Of a stretch of 40,732 nt of DNA, positions 17,406 to 25,149 are shown piece by piece. The stretch is from an uncultured Lachnobacterium sp. Lineage in GTDB: Bacteria > Bacillota > Clostridia > Lachnospirales > Lachnospiraceae. Made by a program: the position numbers and the translations under genes. Location: assembly GCA_900543445.1 (NCBI GenBank), contig UQRC01000025.1, positions 1-40,732 of the forward strand, read 5' to 3'. How positions within the stretch are numbered: position 1 is the first letter of the stretch; every line of letters begins with the position of its first letter. The notes beneath the pieces were generated by a model that did no database searches, was not told where the DNA came from, and was given only the letters and a program-made list of their open reading frames with translations.

Positions 17406-17488
17406 GCCGGCGTGTCGGAATGGCAGACGATGCAGACTCAAAATCTGTTGTGGGTAACCACGTGCGGGTTCAAGTCCCGCTGCCGGCA
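17406..17488 (+). tRNA. tRNA-Leu (anticodon CAA)
   Basis: An 83-nt cloverleaf with a long variable arm as expected for Leu. The acceptor stem GCCGGCG pairs with TGCCGGC, the anticodon loop is CTCAAAA (anticodon CAA), and the T arm contains GGTTCAAGTCC. The discriminator base is A; CCA is not encoded. Confidence 0.95.
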
Positions 17489-17522
17489 TTCGCGATTTTG
17501 CTGAGATCAGCAAAATCAAAAG

Positions 17523-17552
17523 AATCCCAGAAGTTTATCAACTTCTGGGATT
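17523..17552. terminator. Bidirectional terminator between tRNA-Leu and the ABC exporter
   Basis: A 12-bp perfect stem (AATCCCAGAAGT with ACTTCTGGGATT) around a 6-base loop is followed by TTTTCTTTTA on the plus strand and preceded by A-rich sequence. It ends the tRNA-Leu transcript and probably also the convergent ABC exporter transcript. Confidence 0.8.
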
Positions 17553-17565
17553 TTCTTTTACTTTT

Positions 17566-19245
17566 TTATCCAATTCCACGATGCAGTAAGCTTGGATACA
17601 CCACAAAGCATACTGTTCCCACCGCAAGTGAAGCAAACATACAAAATACTGCGCCAAGTGCCAGCCCCTGCAATGCTGCGCCGATTGCAAATGCAATCAC
17701 GATCACAAGGATGATGAAGAAACGGATCATCATCTGCAGCATCGATTTTACCACATCCATCGCATTCGACGGCAGGATTGCCTGCATCAGAAGTCCGAAG
17801 CATGAGAACATGAAATCCATTGCCACAAGTGTTACTAACCAAAGGAGCGCCATAAACAGGTTTCCGCGAAGGATCACGGTTGCTATCACAATTCCCGGAA
17901 GCAGATCCAGCACACAGTCCACACTTCCGGCAAGGATTGCATACAGCACCTTCTTGTACGGATCCTCCGGGACCAGGAAAAGCCAATTGTGTGAAGACTC
18001 AATTTCAATCGGATTCCCAAAGTTGCGGAAAAATAAGGTCAGAGCCATAATCAGCCCGATCACGGAAATCTCACGGATATCCGTCTTATAGACCATAAAT
18101 GCAGATCCGAGTCCACCAATTGCAAGATACACAAGCAACGTATTTGTCACAAAACCAAACTTTGCGAAGCGCTTTCGATTCATAATCGACTTGTGAAGAA
18201 ATACCGATGCGCCCCATCCTTTCAGTTCATATGTCCCCTTTGCCTTTCGCTCCAGCTTCTTCGCACGTCTTGCAGACTGTTTCTTGTCTTTGTTGACATT
18301 GCGCCCTTCCATTGTGGCTCTTGTCATATCGTCACGCTTCTGAGCTCCGGCAAGTGCGTCCTCATAGAAATCCGCTTTCATATGCCAGATTCCCCAGACA
18401 AGCACGATCAGGAATATGAGATTGAGCACCATATAAAACAATGATCTGATCACATCTCCACTGATCGCATTCATAACCATCGCCTTGTACCAGCCGAACA
18501 CCGGAATGTAATTTGACCAATCTGCTCCATATGTCAGGCGAAGCGTCGCCATATAATCATTGCCGGTTGCCATATACACGGAACCGGTTGCAACTACAAC
18601 GCAGATGGCAACGGCAAACACAAATGGAACAACGTATTGTTTTAAGCGCTCATGGGTCGACGTCAGTGTATACGTGAATACAGACATCATCCTTGACATA
18701 AAAAGCAGCATGCCCCACGCGAGAAAGATCGCGAATATCGCGAAGTTATCAATTCCAAGCAAAAGCTTCAGGCTCGGCACCTGAAACACCATATAAAATG
18801 TGACAAACAAAAGCGCCAGCATCTGAAACGAAAGCCGGAACATGAGAACCGTCTGTGCCTTAATAGGCGCGGCAAACAGCAGATTGGCGTCTGCCATAAG
18901 GAAGATATCGCTTCCTTTCTTCGAGCCTCCGTAGATGCCGAAAAGCACAACCACTAGAAGTAATATCATCGTGGCTGCCGGTATGTTTTCTTTGATCTCG
19001 GCAGCGTATTTTTCCATAAAACCATCTTCTAAATCGACGGAATCCGCTTCAGCATCTCCGTGGTCATCCGTAGCAATTTCCGTCTGTGCCTGGTCTTCAA
19101 TCAACGAACCGATGAAACCGACACTTCCTCCGATCACACCACCGATCAGCATACTGCATAATATGACCACAACCACTTTACTTTTGAAAATCTTCTTAAT
19201 TGTATTGATAAACGTATGCAGTGCATAATATCCCCAAAGTCTCAT
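17566..19245 (-). CDS. ABC-2-type exporter, membrane subunit
   Basis: The 559-residue protein has about 12 predicted membrane segments in two groups, with a basic cytoplasmic loop (NKDKKQSARRAKKLERKAKG, about 305-325) between them, and a Glu/Asp-rich extracellular loop after the first segment. This fits the putative ABC exporter family found in Firmicutes. Its start overlaps the stop of the ATP-binding subunit gene by 4 bases (ATGA), so the two are coupled. The substrate cannot be deduced; self-protection or export of a small hydrophobic compound are typical roles for such pairs. Confidence 0.85.
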   Translation of the reverse strand: MRLWGYYALHTFINTIKKIFKSKVVVVILCSMLIGGVIGGSVGFIGSLIEDQAQTEIATDDHGDAEADSVDLEDGFMEKYAAEIKENIPAATMILLLVVVLFGIYGGSKKGSDIFLMADANLLFAAPIKAQTVLMFRLSFQMLALLFVTFYMVFQVPSLKLLLGIDNFAIFAIFLAWGMLLFMSRMMSVFTYTLTSTHERLKQYVVPFVFAVAICVVVATGSVYMATGNDYMATLRLTYGADWSNYIPVFGWYKAMVMNAISGDVIRSLFYMVLNLIFLIVLVWGIWHMKADFYEDALAGAQKRDDMTRATMEGRNVNKDKKQSARRAKKLERKAKGTYELKGWGASVFLHKSIMNRKRFAKFGFVTNTLLVYLAIGGLGSAFMVYKTDIREISVIGLIMALTLFFRNFGNPIEIESSHNWLFLVPEDPYKKVLYAILAGSVDCVLDLLPGIVIATVILRGNLFMALLWLVTLVAMDFMFSCFGLLMQAILPSNAMDVVKSMLQMMIRFFIILVIVIAFAIGAALQGLALGAVFCMFASLAVGTVCFVVYPSLLHRGIG

Positions 19246-19946
19246 TCGGCACCGCCTTCCGTAATCTCAAAGAAGATATCCTCCAGGCTCTTGTCACCCT
19301 GAGCAATCTTATCTCGCTCCACAACTGCTGCTACACGTCCCTTCATCATAATGTAGGTCGTATCCCACAGTTCCTCAATCGAGTCGATCATATGGGTGCT
19401 GACAAGAATAGATGCACCCTGCTGCTTCAACTCCAAAAGCATCGATTTCAGTTCTTTGATTGCATGCGGATCCAGACCGATCATCGGCTCATCGAAGAGG
19501 ATCAGCTTCGGTTTTGGAAGCAGACCACAACAGATACTGAGTTTCTGCTGCATTCCCTTTGACAATTCATCACCGAATTTCTTTTTCTTATCATCCAGTT
19601 CAAAGCGACGCAACAACTCTTCTTTATATTCCTTATAATTGTCGAGTTTATACGCGCGGGCAACAAATTCCATATGTTCATCTACCGTAAGGTTTGGGTA
19701 CAGTGACGGAATCTCAGGAATATAACCCATAATACGTTTTGCCTCGATTGACTTGTTGAGAAGTCCATCGACCGTAACACTTCCCTGGTATTTGAGAAAA
19801 CCGATAATACTTTTGATAATTGTGGACTTTCCGGCACCATTCGGTCCGAGAAGTACTGCAATCTGTCCATCGGCAATCTGAAGCGAAATATTTTCATTCG
19901 CGATCACTTTACCGTATTTTTTCGTAACATTGTTTACACTTAACAT
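19242..19946 (-). CDS. ABC transporter ATP-binding protein
   Basis: From the chosen start, the 234-residue protein has Walker A GPNGAGKST (34-42), the signature LSKGMQQK and Walker B LILFDEPMIGLDP. The longest frame begins at 19973, but the ATG at 19946 is preceded by AGGGAGG at the correct distance (5 bases) and matches the usual N-terminus (MLSVNNVTKKYG), so the shorter start is preferred. It energises the exporter subunit encoded directly downstream. Confidence 0.93.
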   Translation of the reverse strand: MLSVNNVTKKYGKVIANENISLQIADGQIAVLLGPNGAGKSTIIKSIIGFLKYQGSVTVDGLLNKSIEAKRIMGYIPEIPSLYPNLTVDEHMEFVARAYKLDNYKEYKEELLRRFELDDKKKKFGDELSKGMQQKLSICCGLLPKPKLILFDEPMIGLDPHAIKELKSMLLELKQQGASILVSTHMIDSIEELWDTTYIMMKGRVAAVVERDKIAQGDKSLEDIFFEITEGGAE

Positions 19947-20112
19947 AACATCCTCCCTGATTAAGAAATTCATTCCCTTCTTATCGATGTATTAACACGA
20001 CAAGACAATTTTCTTTCATCACATTCAACATGTTTCCAATTTCGTCTCTACCATACCATACCTGCCTTTCGCAAACAATGTTCCATTCTTAACGTTGTCT
20101 TAAATTTGAAAA

Positions 20113-20139
20113 AAGGCACCACCCGAAGGTGACGCCTTA
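20113..20139 (-). terminator. lysA terminator
   Basis: On the minus strand AAGGCGTCACC pairs with GGTGGTGCCTT around TTCG and is followed by TTTTTTC. One mismatch lies in the stem. It lies 44 bp after the lysA stop. Confidence 0.85.
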
Positions 20140-20182
20140 ATAAACACTTACGTATTCAATTTCCATAAGCCCTATGCAAAAA

Positions 20183-21451
20183 CTAGCGTGTGATCTTTAG
20201 ATCGTCAAAACAATCAAACGTTGCAAAGTAATCTTCCGGTGTCTCGGCACGACGAATCATCTTCACACTGCCGTCTTCCTTCAGTAATAACTCAGCAGAA
20301 CGGAGACGTCCGTTATAATTGTATCCCATAGAGAATCCGTGTGCTCCGGTATCATGGATCACAAGATAATCGCCCATATCGATCTTCGGCAGATTACGGT
20401 CAACAGCGAATTTATCACAGTTCTCACAGAGACTTCCGGTCACATCATATACATGATCGCACGGCGTATTCTCCTTACCAAGGACCGTAATATGATGATA
20501 AGCACCGTAAATGGCCGGACGCATCAGGTTTGCTGCACACGCATCTACACCGATGTATTCCTTATAGATATGCTTCTCATGGATTGCCTTCGTAACGAGA
20601 CAGCCATAAGGTCCGAGCATGAATCTTCCCATCTCGGAATAGATAGCAACATCGCCCATTCCAGCCGGAACAAGTACTTCATCATATGCTTTATGAACGC
20701 CCTCACCGATCACACGGATATCGTTCGGCTCCTTGTCCGGTGTGTAAGGAATTCCAACACCACCGGAGAGGTTTACGAAACGTATGTCGCATCCGGTCTT
20801 GTCACGCAGCTCAACAACCAATTCAAATAACTGTCTTGCCAACTTCGGATAATATTCGTTGGTTACCGTATTGCTTGCAAGGAAAGCGTGGATTCCGAAA
20901 TGCTTCGCGCCTTTACTCTTAAGAATCTTATATGCCTCAATGATCTGATCCTTGGTCATTCCATACTTGGAATCTCCAGGGTTGTCCATGATTCCATTGC
21001 TCAGTTCGAACACTCCGCCCGGATTGTAACGGCAGCTGATGGTCTCCGGAATATGACCAATCGTCTGCTCTAAGAAATCAATGTGTGTAAAATCATCCAG
21101 GTTAATGATTGCGCCGAGTTCATCTGCATAGGCAAACTCTTCCGCCGGTGTATCGTTGGATGAGAACATGATGTGTTTTCCGTCAAAGCCACAGGACTTT
21201 GCAAGCATCAGTTCTGTGTAGGAAGAACAGTCACATCCCATATCGTAATCCTGTAAAATCTTAAGGATATATGGGTTTGGTGTTGCTTTCACCGCAAAAT
21301 ACTCGCGGAAATTCGGATTCCATGCAAATGCTTCCTTGACTGCCTTGGCATTCTCACGGATTCCTTTCTCGTCATATAAATGAAATGGTGTCGGGTATGT
21401 CTTTACGATTTCTTCCACCTGACTCTTAGTTACAAATGGTTTCTTTTCCAT
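20183..21451 (-). CDS. lysA: Diaminopimelate decarboxylase-like enzyme
   Basis: LysA removes CO2 from meso-diaminopimelate to give L-lysine, using pyridoxal phosphate. The 422-residue product is a fold III decarboxylase: the PLP lysine is Lys55 in FAVKATPNP, the glycine-rich phosphate loop is LSGGVGIPY, and the dimer-interface active-site cysteine is in GSLCENCDKF; the C-terminal beta domain includes DTGAHGFSMGYNYNG. The ATG has AAGGAG 9 bases upstream. No lysine riboswitch is present in the 149-bp leader. Related decarboxylases for other diamino acids share this fold, but the sequence is closest to LysA as far as I can see. Confidence 0.9.
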   Translation of the reverse strand: MEKKPFVTKSQVEEIVKTYPTPFHLYDEKGIRENAKAVKEAFAWNPNFREYFAVKATPNPYILKILQDYDMGCDCSSYTELMLAKSCGFDGKHIMFSSNDTPAEEFAYADELGAIINLDDFTHIDFLEQTIGHIPETISCRYNPGGVFELSNGIMDNPGDSKYGMTKDQIIEAYKILKSKGAKHFGIHAFLASNTVTNEYYPKLARQLFELVVELRDKTGCDIRFVNLSGGVGIPYTPDKEPNDIRVIGEGVHKAYDEVLVPAGMGDVAIYSEMGRFMLGPYGCLVTKAIHEKHIYKEYIGVDACAANLMRPAIYGAYHHITVLGKENTPCDHVYDVTGSLCENCDKFAVDRNLPKIDMGDYLVIHDTGAHGFSMGYNYNGRLRSAELLLKEDGSVKMIRRAETPEDYFATFDCFDDLKITR

Positions 21452-21538
21452 GATTCTATTCTCCTTAATTCCAGAATCGAGATTCCGGAGATATAACTTT
21501 ACTATTGCATCACCCTAACGTGATTCGCTTTGAAATCT

Positions 21539-21567
21539 ATGCTACAACAACTACATTACAAATTCAA
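21539..21567 (-). promoter_or_regulatory. Possible lysA promoter
   Basis: On the minus strand TTGAAT (21562-21567), a 17-base spacer and TAGCAT (21539-21544). Each box matches the consensus at four of six positions. A small hairpin (CCAGAATC/GATTCCGG) lies just before the ribosome binding site. Confidence 0.4.
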
Positions 21568-21586
21568 GCAATTTTCGTGCTTTTAC

Positions 21587-21615
21587 TTTAACTTTCTCAT
21601 TTGATGTGCTATCAT
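21587..21615 (+). promoter_or_regulatory. Extended -10 promoter placing the start at the SLT gene ATG
   Basis: TGCTATCAT (21607-21615) is an extended -10 element, with a weak -35 TTTAAC (21587-21592) at 17 bases. The expected first transcribed base is at about 21622, exactly the A of the preferred ATG, so the mRNA could lack a leader. Confidence 0.5.
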
Positions 21616-21621
21616 ACAGAC

Positions 21622-22347
21622 ATGAGTGTAACGATTTTACCATATATTGACGAAGTGAATAAAACGGGTTCGACAATTACCGAATCTACATCGACAGAAG
21701 CACGGACCGATGCGGTCTACGACAGTTTCCGCGAGGTATTAGCCTCCGCAGAACGCGCCCAGCAGGCGATGGCGGTGGATGCGATTCTCGCCGCGCAGAG
21801 TTCCGGCAGCATTTCACCCGAGACGGTTCAAAAGCTGCTTGGGTTCAATCCTGCTCCGAATATTCCGGTCGCTGATTCGCAGAATGTAAGCACAGGAAAT
21901 ACCGCAGCTGTTACATCTGGCTCGCAGACAAACGCTACGTCATCCGGCAATACCTCATCGTCCTCATCCACAAGTCTGGATGCTTACTTTGAGGAAGCTT
22001 CGGAAAAATACAACGTCGATGTCAAGCTTCTGAAGGCGATTGCCCACGCAGAATCCAATTTCAACCCGAATGCGACCAGTTCCTCCGGCGCGATGGGTGT
22101 CATGCAGCTGATGCCGTCAACGGCCAAGAGTCTTGGCATCACAGATGCCTATAATGCATATGATAACATTATGGGAGGAGCCAAAGTCATCGCAGAACAT
22201 CTTGCCAATTACAATGGAGACATCTCGCTCGCGCTCGCCGCATATAATGCCGGCAGCGGTAATGTGGCAAAATATGGCGGTGTACCGCCTTTTACCGAAA
22301 CCCAGAATTATATTAAGAAAGTTCTTGCATATTACGAAGGCGCCTAG
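21622..22347 (+). CDS. Lytic transglycosylase (SLT domain) without signal peptide
   Basis: The C-terminal half (about 123-241) is an SLT-type transglycosylase domain with the catalytic Glu in AHAESNFNP, followed by GAMGVMQLMP and LAAYNAGSGNVAKYGG. The N-terminal 120 residues are Ser/Thr/Asn-rich with one predicted helix and contain no signal peptide or membrane anchor, although the target, peptidoglycan, is outside. Secretion by another route, such as the flagellar export system, is possible. The frame is open from 21601, but no Shine-Dalgarno precedes any start; the ATG at 21622 is chosen because it coincides with the predicted transcription start. Confidence 0.88.
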   Translation: MSVTILPYIDEVNKTGSTITESTSTEARTDAVYDSFREVLASAERAQQAMAVDAILAAQSSGSISPETVQKLLGFNPAPNIPVADSQNVSTGNTAAVTSGSQTNATSSGNTSSSSSTSLDAYFEEASEKYNVDVKLLKAIAHAESNFNPNATSSSGAMGVMQLMPSTAKSLGITDAYNAYDNIMGGAKVIAEHLANYNGDISLALAAYNAGSGNVAKYGGVPPFTETQNYIKKVLAYYEGA

Positions 22348-22366
22348 GATAACTCCTAAGCGCCTT
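22337..22366 (+). terminator. Hairpin overlapping the end of the SLT gene
   Basis: AAGGCGC and TAGGA (22337-22349) pair with TCCTA and GCGCCTT (22354-22366). The stop codon TAG lies inside the stem. The following sequence (TGCTTATC) is only weakly T-rich. Confidence 0.6.
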
Positions 22367-22444
22367 TGCTTATCATGTCACCATGCGTAAACATGATGGT
22401 CTACGCCAGCATCCGCCGGCTTCATTGATTCTCTAAGAATGAAT

Positions 22445-23371
22445 TTATAATTTCAGTCCTGCCAACAGGGAACCGAGGCTTGTCGATGCACTCTCATTGG
22501 AGATATACTCTTCTGCCTGTGCCTCATCTTCCGTCTGCACGTCGTCATCCGGAATAATCTCCTCAAGTGCTTTCATGCTAAGGCTGACCTTACCATCGTT
22601 GGTATTCAAGATTTTTGCCTTCACCTTCTGACCTTCCTTTAAAACCTCATGCACCGAACCGATACGTTTCTGACTGATCTGTGAGATATGAACCAGTCCG
22701 CTGATTCCGTTGCCGAGGCTGACAAAAGCACCATACGGCATGATCGACTCGACCGTTCCTTCTACAACAGAACCAGGAACAAGCATCGCGATACGATGGT
22801 TTCTCTCTTCCTCCTGCTGCTTTCTTGCAACAACTTTGCCGGAGAGAACCAGACGATTCTTCTCTTTGTCAACGGTAATTACCTGCACGGTCACATCCTT
22901 ACCGATCCACCTGTCCGTATCTTCCACATAATCAGTCGATAACTGTGAAGCCGGAATAAATGCACGGATTCCTTCCAGGAATGCTACCACACCGCTTGGA
23001 ACGCTCTCCTTGATCCGGACAGTTACCTGCGTCTCATTCTCAAGCATCTCCTGCAGCTTGTCCCATGCCAGCACATCGTTTGCTTCCTTCTTGGACAATT
23101 CGATATTGCCGTTGCCATCATCAACCTTGATAACCGTTGCTTCAATGACATCGCCCGGCTGCAGCTGCTCCTTCGGATTGAAATCCGGATCATTGCTCAG
23201 ATTCTCGACCTTGATGATTCCCTGTGTGTAATAATTCAGATCTAAAGTTACTTCTTCTTCGGATACCGCAATCACACTTCCGCTCACGATATCTCCTTCA
23301 TTGATCGTACGGAAGGAGCGCTCAAGTTCCTTCTCGTAATCCTTCATGGATTCTGTTGTGTTATCTGCCAT
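22445..23371 (-). CDS. S1-domain RNA-binding protein (short ribosomal protein S1 type)
   Basis: The 308-residue product carries three S1 domains: GDIVSGSVIAVSEEEV (about 21-90), TQVTVRIKESVPSGVV (about 104-170) and GSVVEGTVESIMPYGAF (about 197-270), followed by an acidic tail. Residues typical of the RNA-binding face (YGAFVSLGNGISGLVHIS) are present in the last domain. Such short S1-like proteins are common in Clostridia and Bacilli, where their role in translation initiation or RNA handling is less clear than for E. coli S1. It has its own consensus promoter. Confidence 0.88.
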   Translation of the reverse strand: MADNTTESMKDYEKELERSFRTINEGDIVSGSVIAVSEEEVTLDLNYYTQGIIKVENLSNDPDFNPKEQLQPGDVIEATVIKVDDGNGNIELSKKEANDVLAWDKLQEMLENETQVTVRIKESVPSGVVAFLEGIRAFIPASQLSTDYVEDTDRWIGKDVTVQVITVDKEKNRLVLSGKVVARKQQEEERNHRIAMLVPGSVVEGTVESIMPYGAFVSLGNGISGLVHISQISQKRIGSVHEVLKEGQKVKAKILNTNDGKVSLSMKALEEIIPDDDVQTEDEAQAEEYISNESASTSLGSLLAGLKL

Positions 23372-23418
23372 AATTTCCTACCCTTTCCGCTCTGGTTTGC
23401 TTTTGCAACGCTACACTC

Positions 23419-23447
23419 ACTATACCACGCTTTTTACTTTTTCTCAA
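23419..23447 (-). promoter_or_regulatory. Promoter of the S1-domain gene
   Basis: On the minus strand TTGAGA (23442-23447), a 17-base spacer and TATAGT (23419-23424). The start would be near 23412, giving a leader of about 40 nt. Confidence 0.7.
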
Positions 23448-23486
23448 TTTTCTGTGTGTAAAAATGAACATTTTTCTCAATTTTCT

Positions 23487-23513
23487 TAAATAAATTCTGA
23501 TTTACGCCGATAC
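23487..23513 (+). promoter_or_regulatory. Sigma-D (sigma-28) type promoter
   Basis: TAAA (23487-23490), 15 bases, then GCCGATAC (23506-23513). This matches the flagellar sigma-28 consensus TAAA-N15-GCCGATAA/T at all but the last base. The predicted start is near 23520, so the leader of the calcium-loop gene would be about 155 nt. Confidence 0.75.
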
Positions 23514-23570
23514 ATATATTGCAAACGAAATTGGCCATAACGTTAGCACAAATAAAGAAGATAGCCAGGG

Positions 23571-23614
23571 ACGGTTTCACGAAAGAAAGGAAGTTTTCGC
23601 GAATCCGTTTTTTT
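23571..23614 (+). terminator. Intrinsic terminator inside the 5' leader
   Basis: Bases 23571-23584 pair with 23595-23608 over 14 positions with two mismatches, followed at once by seven T. No gene lies upstream on this strand, so it sits between the sigma-D-type promoter and its gene. A second hairpin CCTTT/AAAGG (23619-23631) follows, and the AAAGGAA in the terminator loop can pair with TTCCTTT of that second element, offering an alternative fold. Confidence 0.65.
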
Positions 23615-23674
23615 ATTTCCTTTATGAAAGGATGCATTTAAGAAATAATCGGCGGAGTTTAGGAGGATGGATTA

Positions 23675-24814
23675 TTGATTATTCAATCAGATCAGGTTCG
23701 TATGGACTCCCGCAGAAGTTACCGCTCCACGCAGGCAGACTATGTGAACGTCACGCGCTGGAACGCATCCGGGGCAACGGTTTTTAATTTAAAAGCCGCG
23801 CAGGTTCGGCAGGAAGAAATCAGGCAGGGACAGTTTTCACAGACGGAAAATGAGCAGGAAGAAATCACAGAAAAAGATAACGAACAGGGTTCAAAAAAGG
23901 AATCTTTGGAAGATCTGATGTCACGGCTGCAATCAGCGGGAGGTGTGAAACGCACCAGTTTACAGGAAAGTGTGAATGCACTTCACAAGATTCGTGAACA
24001 GGCGATCGACTATCTGCTCTATATTTTGTTTGGGCGTAAATACAGTGACTATACGAATACTTTTACACAGGATGGAACGGAAGATTCAGACACAACACTC
24101 GGTAGTACAGGTTCTGACACCAGCCTTGCATCGACAGAATTTGGCGAGGGCGGACAAAGCTATACGTTTTTCTATTATTCTGAACAGGAAACAACCTGCT
24201 TTGATGCCAAAGGTGTGGTCAAGACCGCAGATGGACGTGAGATTCCGTTTAACATGAATGTAGAAATGTCACGCGAATTCACACAGATGGCAGAAAACTA
24301 CATTGATTTCGGAAAGCCGCGCTTATGTGATCCGCTTGTCATCAACTTAAACGGAAATGTTGCGGATGTATCGGATCAGAAATTTATGTTTGATCTGGAT
24401 GCAGACGGAAACGAAGAGGAGATTTCAATGCTAGAGTCCGGTAGCGGATATCTTGTGCTCGATAAAAACGGAGATGGAATCATTAATGATGGTTCTGAAC
24501 TATTCGGAACTTCGAACGGAAATGGTTTCGCGGATCTCGCACAGTACGACAAAGACGGTAACGGCTGGATTGATGAGGCAGATGAGATTTTTGACAAACT
24601 GCGTATCTGGGTAAAAGATGCCGATGGCAATGATAATCTGATGAGTTTGTCCGAAGCTGGCGTCGGTGCCATCTATTTAGGATCACGCGATACGGATTTT
24701 TCTCTCAACAATTTAAGCGATAATCACACCAATGGTGTTATTCGCAAAACCGGTATGTTCCTCTATGAGAATGGACAGACCGGCACCATGCAACAATTGG
24801 ACTTAGCAACGTAA
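23675..24814 (+). CDS. Protein with EF-hand-like calcium loops, sigma-D regulon candidate
   Basis: The start is TTG, preceded by AGGAGG 8 bases upstream. The 379-residue product has no signal peptide. The N-terminal part is polar with a Glu/Gln-rich helix (about 44-75) and a conserved-looking helix (LHKIREQAIDYLLYILFG, about 103-120). The C-terminal part carries several Asp/Asn/Gly loops of the DxDxDG type: DLDADGNEEE (240-249), DKNGDGIINDGSE (263-275), DKDGNGWIDEADE (292-304) and DADGND (315-320). These resemble calcium-binding repeats of large secreted bacterial proteins. Function unknown. The sigma-28-type promoter suggests a role linked to motility or export through the flagellar apparatus, which is inference. 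Confidence 0.8.
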   Translation: MIIQSDQVRMDSRRSYRSTQADYVNVTRWNASGATVFNLKAAQVRQEEIRQGQFSQTENEQEEITEKDNEQGSKKESLEDLMSRLQSAGGVKRTSLQESVNALHKIREQAIDYLLYILFGRKYSDYTNTFTQDGTEDSDTTLGSTGSDTSLASTEFGEGGQSYTFFYYSEQETTCFDAKGVVKTADGREIPFNMNVEMSREFTQMAENYIDFGKPRLCDPLVINLNGNVADVSDQKFMFDLDADGNEEEISMLESGSGYLVLDKNGDGIINDGSELFGTSNGNGFADLAQYDKDGNGWIDEADEIFDKLRIWVKDADGNDNLMSLSEAGVGAIYLGSRDTDFSLNNLSDNHTNGVIRKTGMFLYENGQTGTMQQLDLAT

Positions 24815-24879
24815 TCACTTGCTATGCCTTTTCCTTTTATTCTAAATAAACAAAATATACACACAAGTGCTTGATAATT

Positions 24880-24917
24880 AATAAGGCGCTGCCAGAATCA
24901 AACGGCAGCGCCTTATT
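24880..24917. terminator. 14-bp perfect hairpin between convergent transcripts
   Basis: AATAAGGCGCTGCC (24880-24893) pairs perfectly with GGCAGCGCCTTATT (24904-24917). It lies between the end of the calcium-loop gene and the convergent tRNA-Thr. Neither side has a long T run, so strength is uncertain. Confidence 0.6.
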
Positions 24918-24929
24918 GCAATAAAAAAG

Positions 24930-25001
24930 AGCTGATGACGGGAATTGAACCCGTGACCCCTTCCTTACCAAGGAAGTGCTCTACCTCTGAGCCACATCAG
25001 C
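24930..25001 (-). tRNA. tRNA-Thr (anticodon GGT)
   Basis: A 72-nt cloverleaf on the minus strand. Acceptor stem GCTGATG pairs with CATCAGC, the anticodon arm CTTCC-TTGGTAA-GGAAG gives anticodon GGT, and the T arm contains GGTTCAATTCC. Discriminator base T; CCA not encoded. Confidence 0.95.
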
Positions 25002-25026
25002 ACTTGTTGATTTTGTCAACTATTGC

Positions 25027-25055
25027 ATATTACTATAAGATACAAAACTTGTCAA
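25027..25055 (-). promoter_or_regulatory. tRNA-Thr promoter
   Basis: On the minus strand TTGACA (25050-25055), a 17-base spacer and TAATAT (25027-25032). The start is about 20 bp before the mature tRNA. Confidence 0.75.
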
Positions 25056-25081
25056 GATGATTCTTTTAAAAAACATAAGAA

Positions 25082-25120
25082 ATAGCCGTCCTGCTCTCTG
25101 GTAAGTTTAGGAACGGCTAT
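25082..25120 (-). terminator. Terminator of the BMP-like/phosphoesterase operon
   Basis: ATAGCCGT (25082-25089) pairs with ACGGCTAT (25113-25120). On the minus strand the stem is followed by TTCTTATGTTTTTT. Confidence 0.6.
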
Positions 25121-25149
25121 CTCTTGATAACTAAGTATTAAGTTCTCTT

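Larger units (their letters stand above)
23372..23674. other. Divergent regulatory interval
   Basis: This 303-bp gap holds the promoter of the S1-domain gene (23419-23447), a sigma-D-type promoter (23487-23513) and a leader with two hairpins (23571-23614 and 23619-23631). There is no credible gene in it. Confidence 0.7.

Noticed and set aside
21452..21600. Lysine riboswitch before lysA
   Set aside because: The leader is shorter than the L box and its conserved segments are not present.
23520..23614. c-di-GMP-I riboswitch in the sigma-D-type leader
   Set aside because: Short GCAAAC and GGGAC matches occur, but the conserved order and stems of that class are not present.
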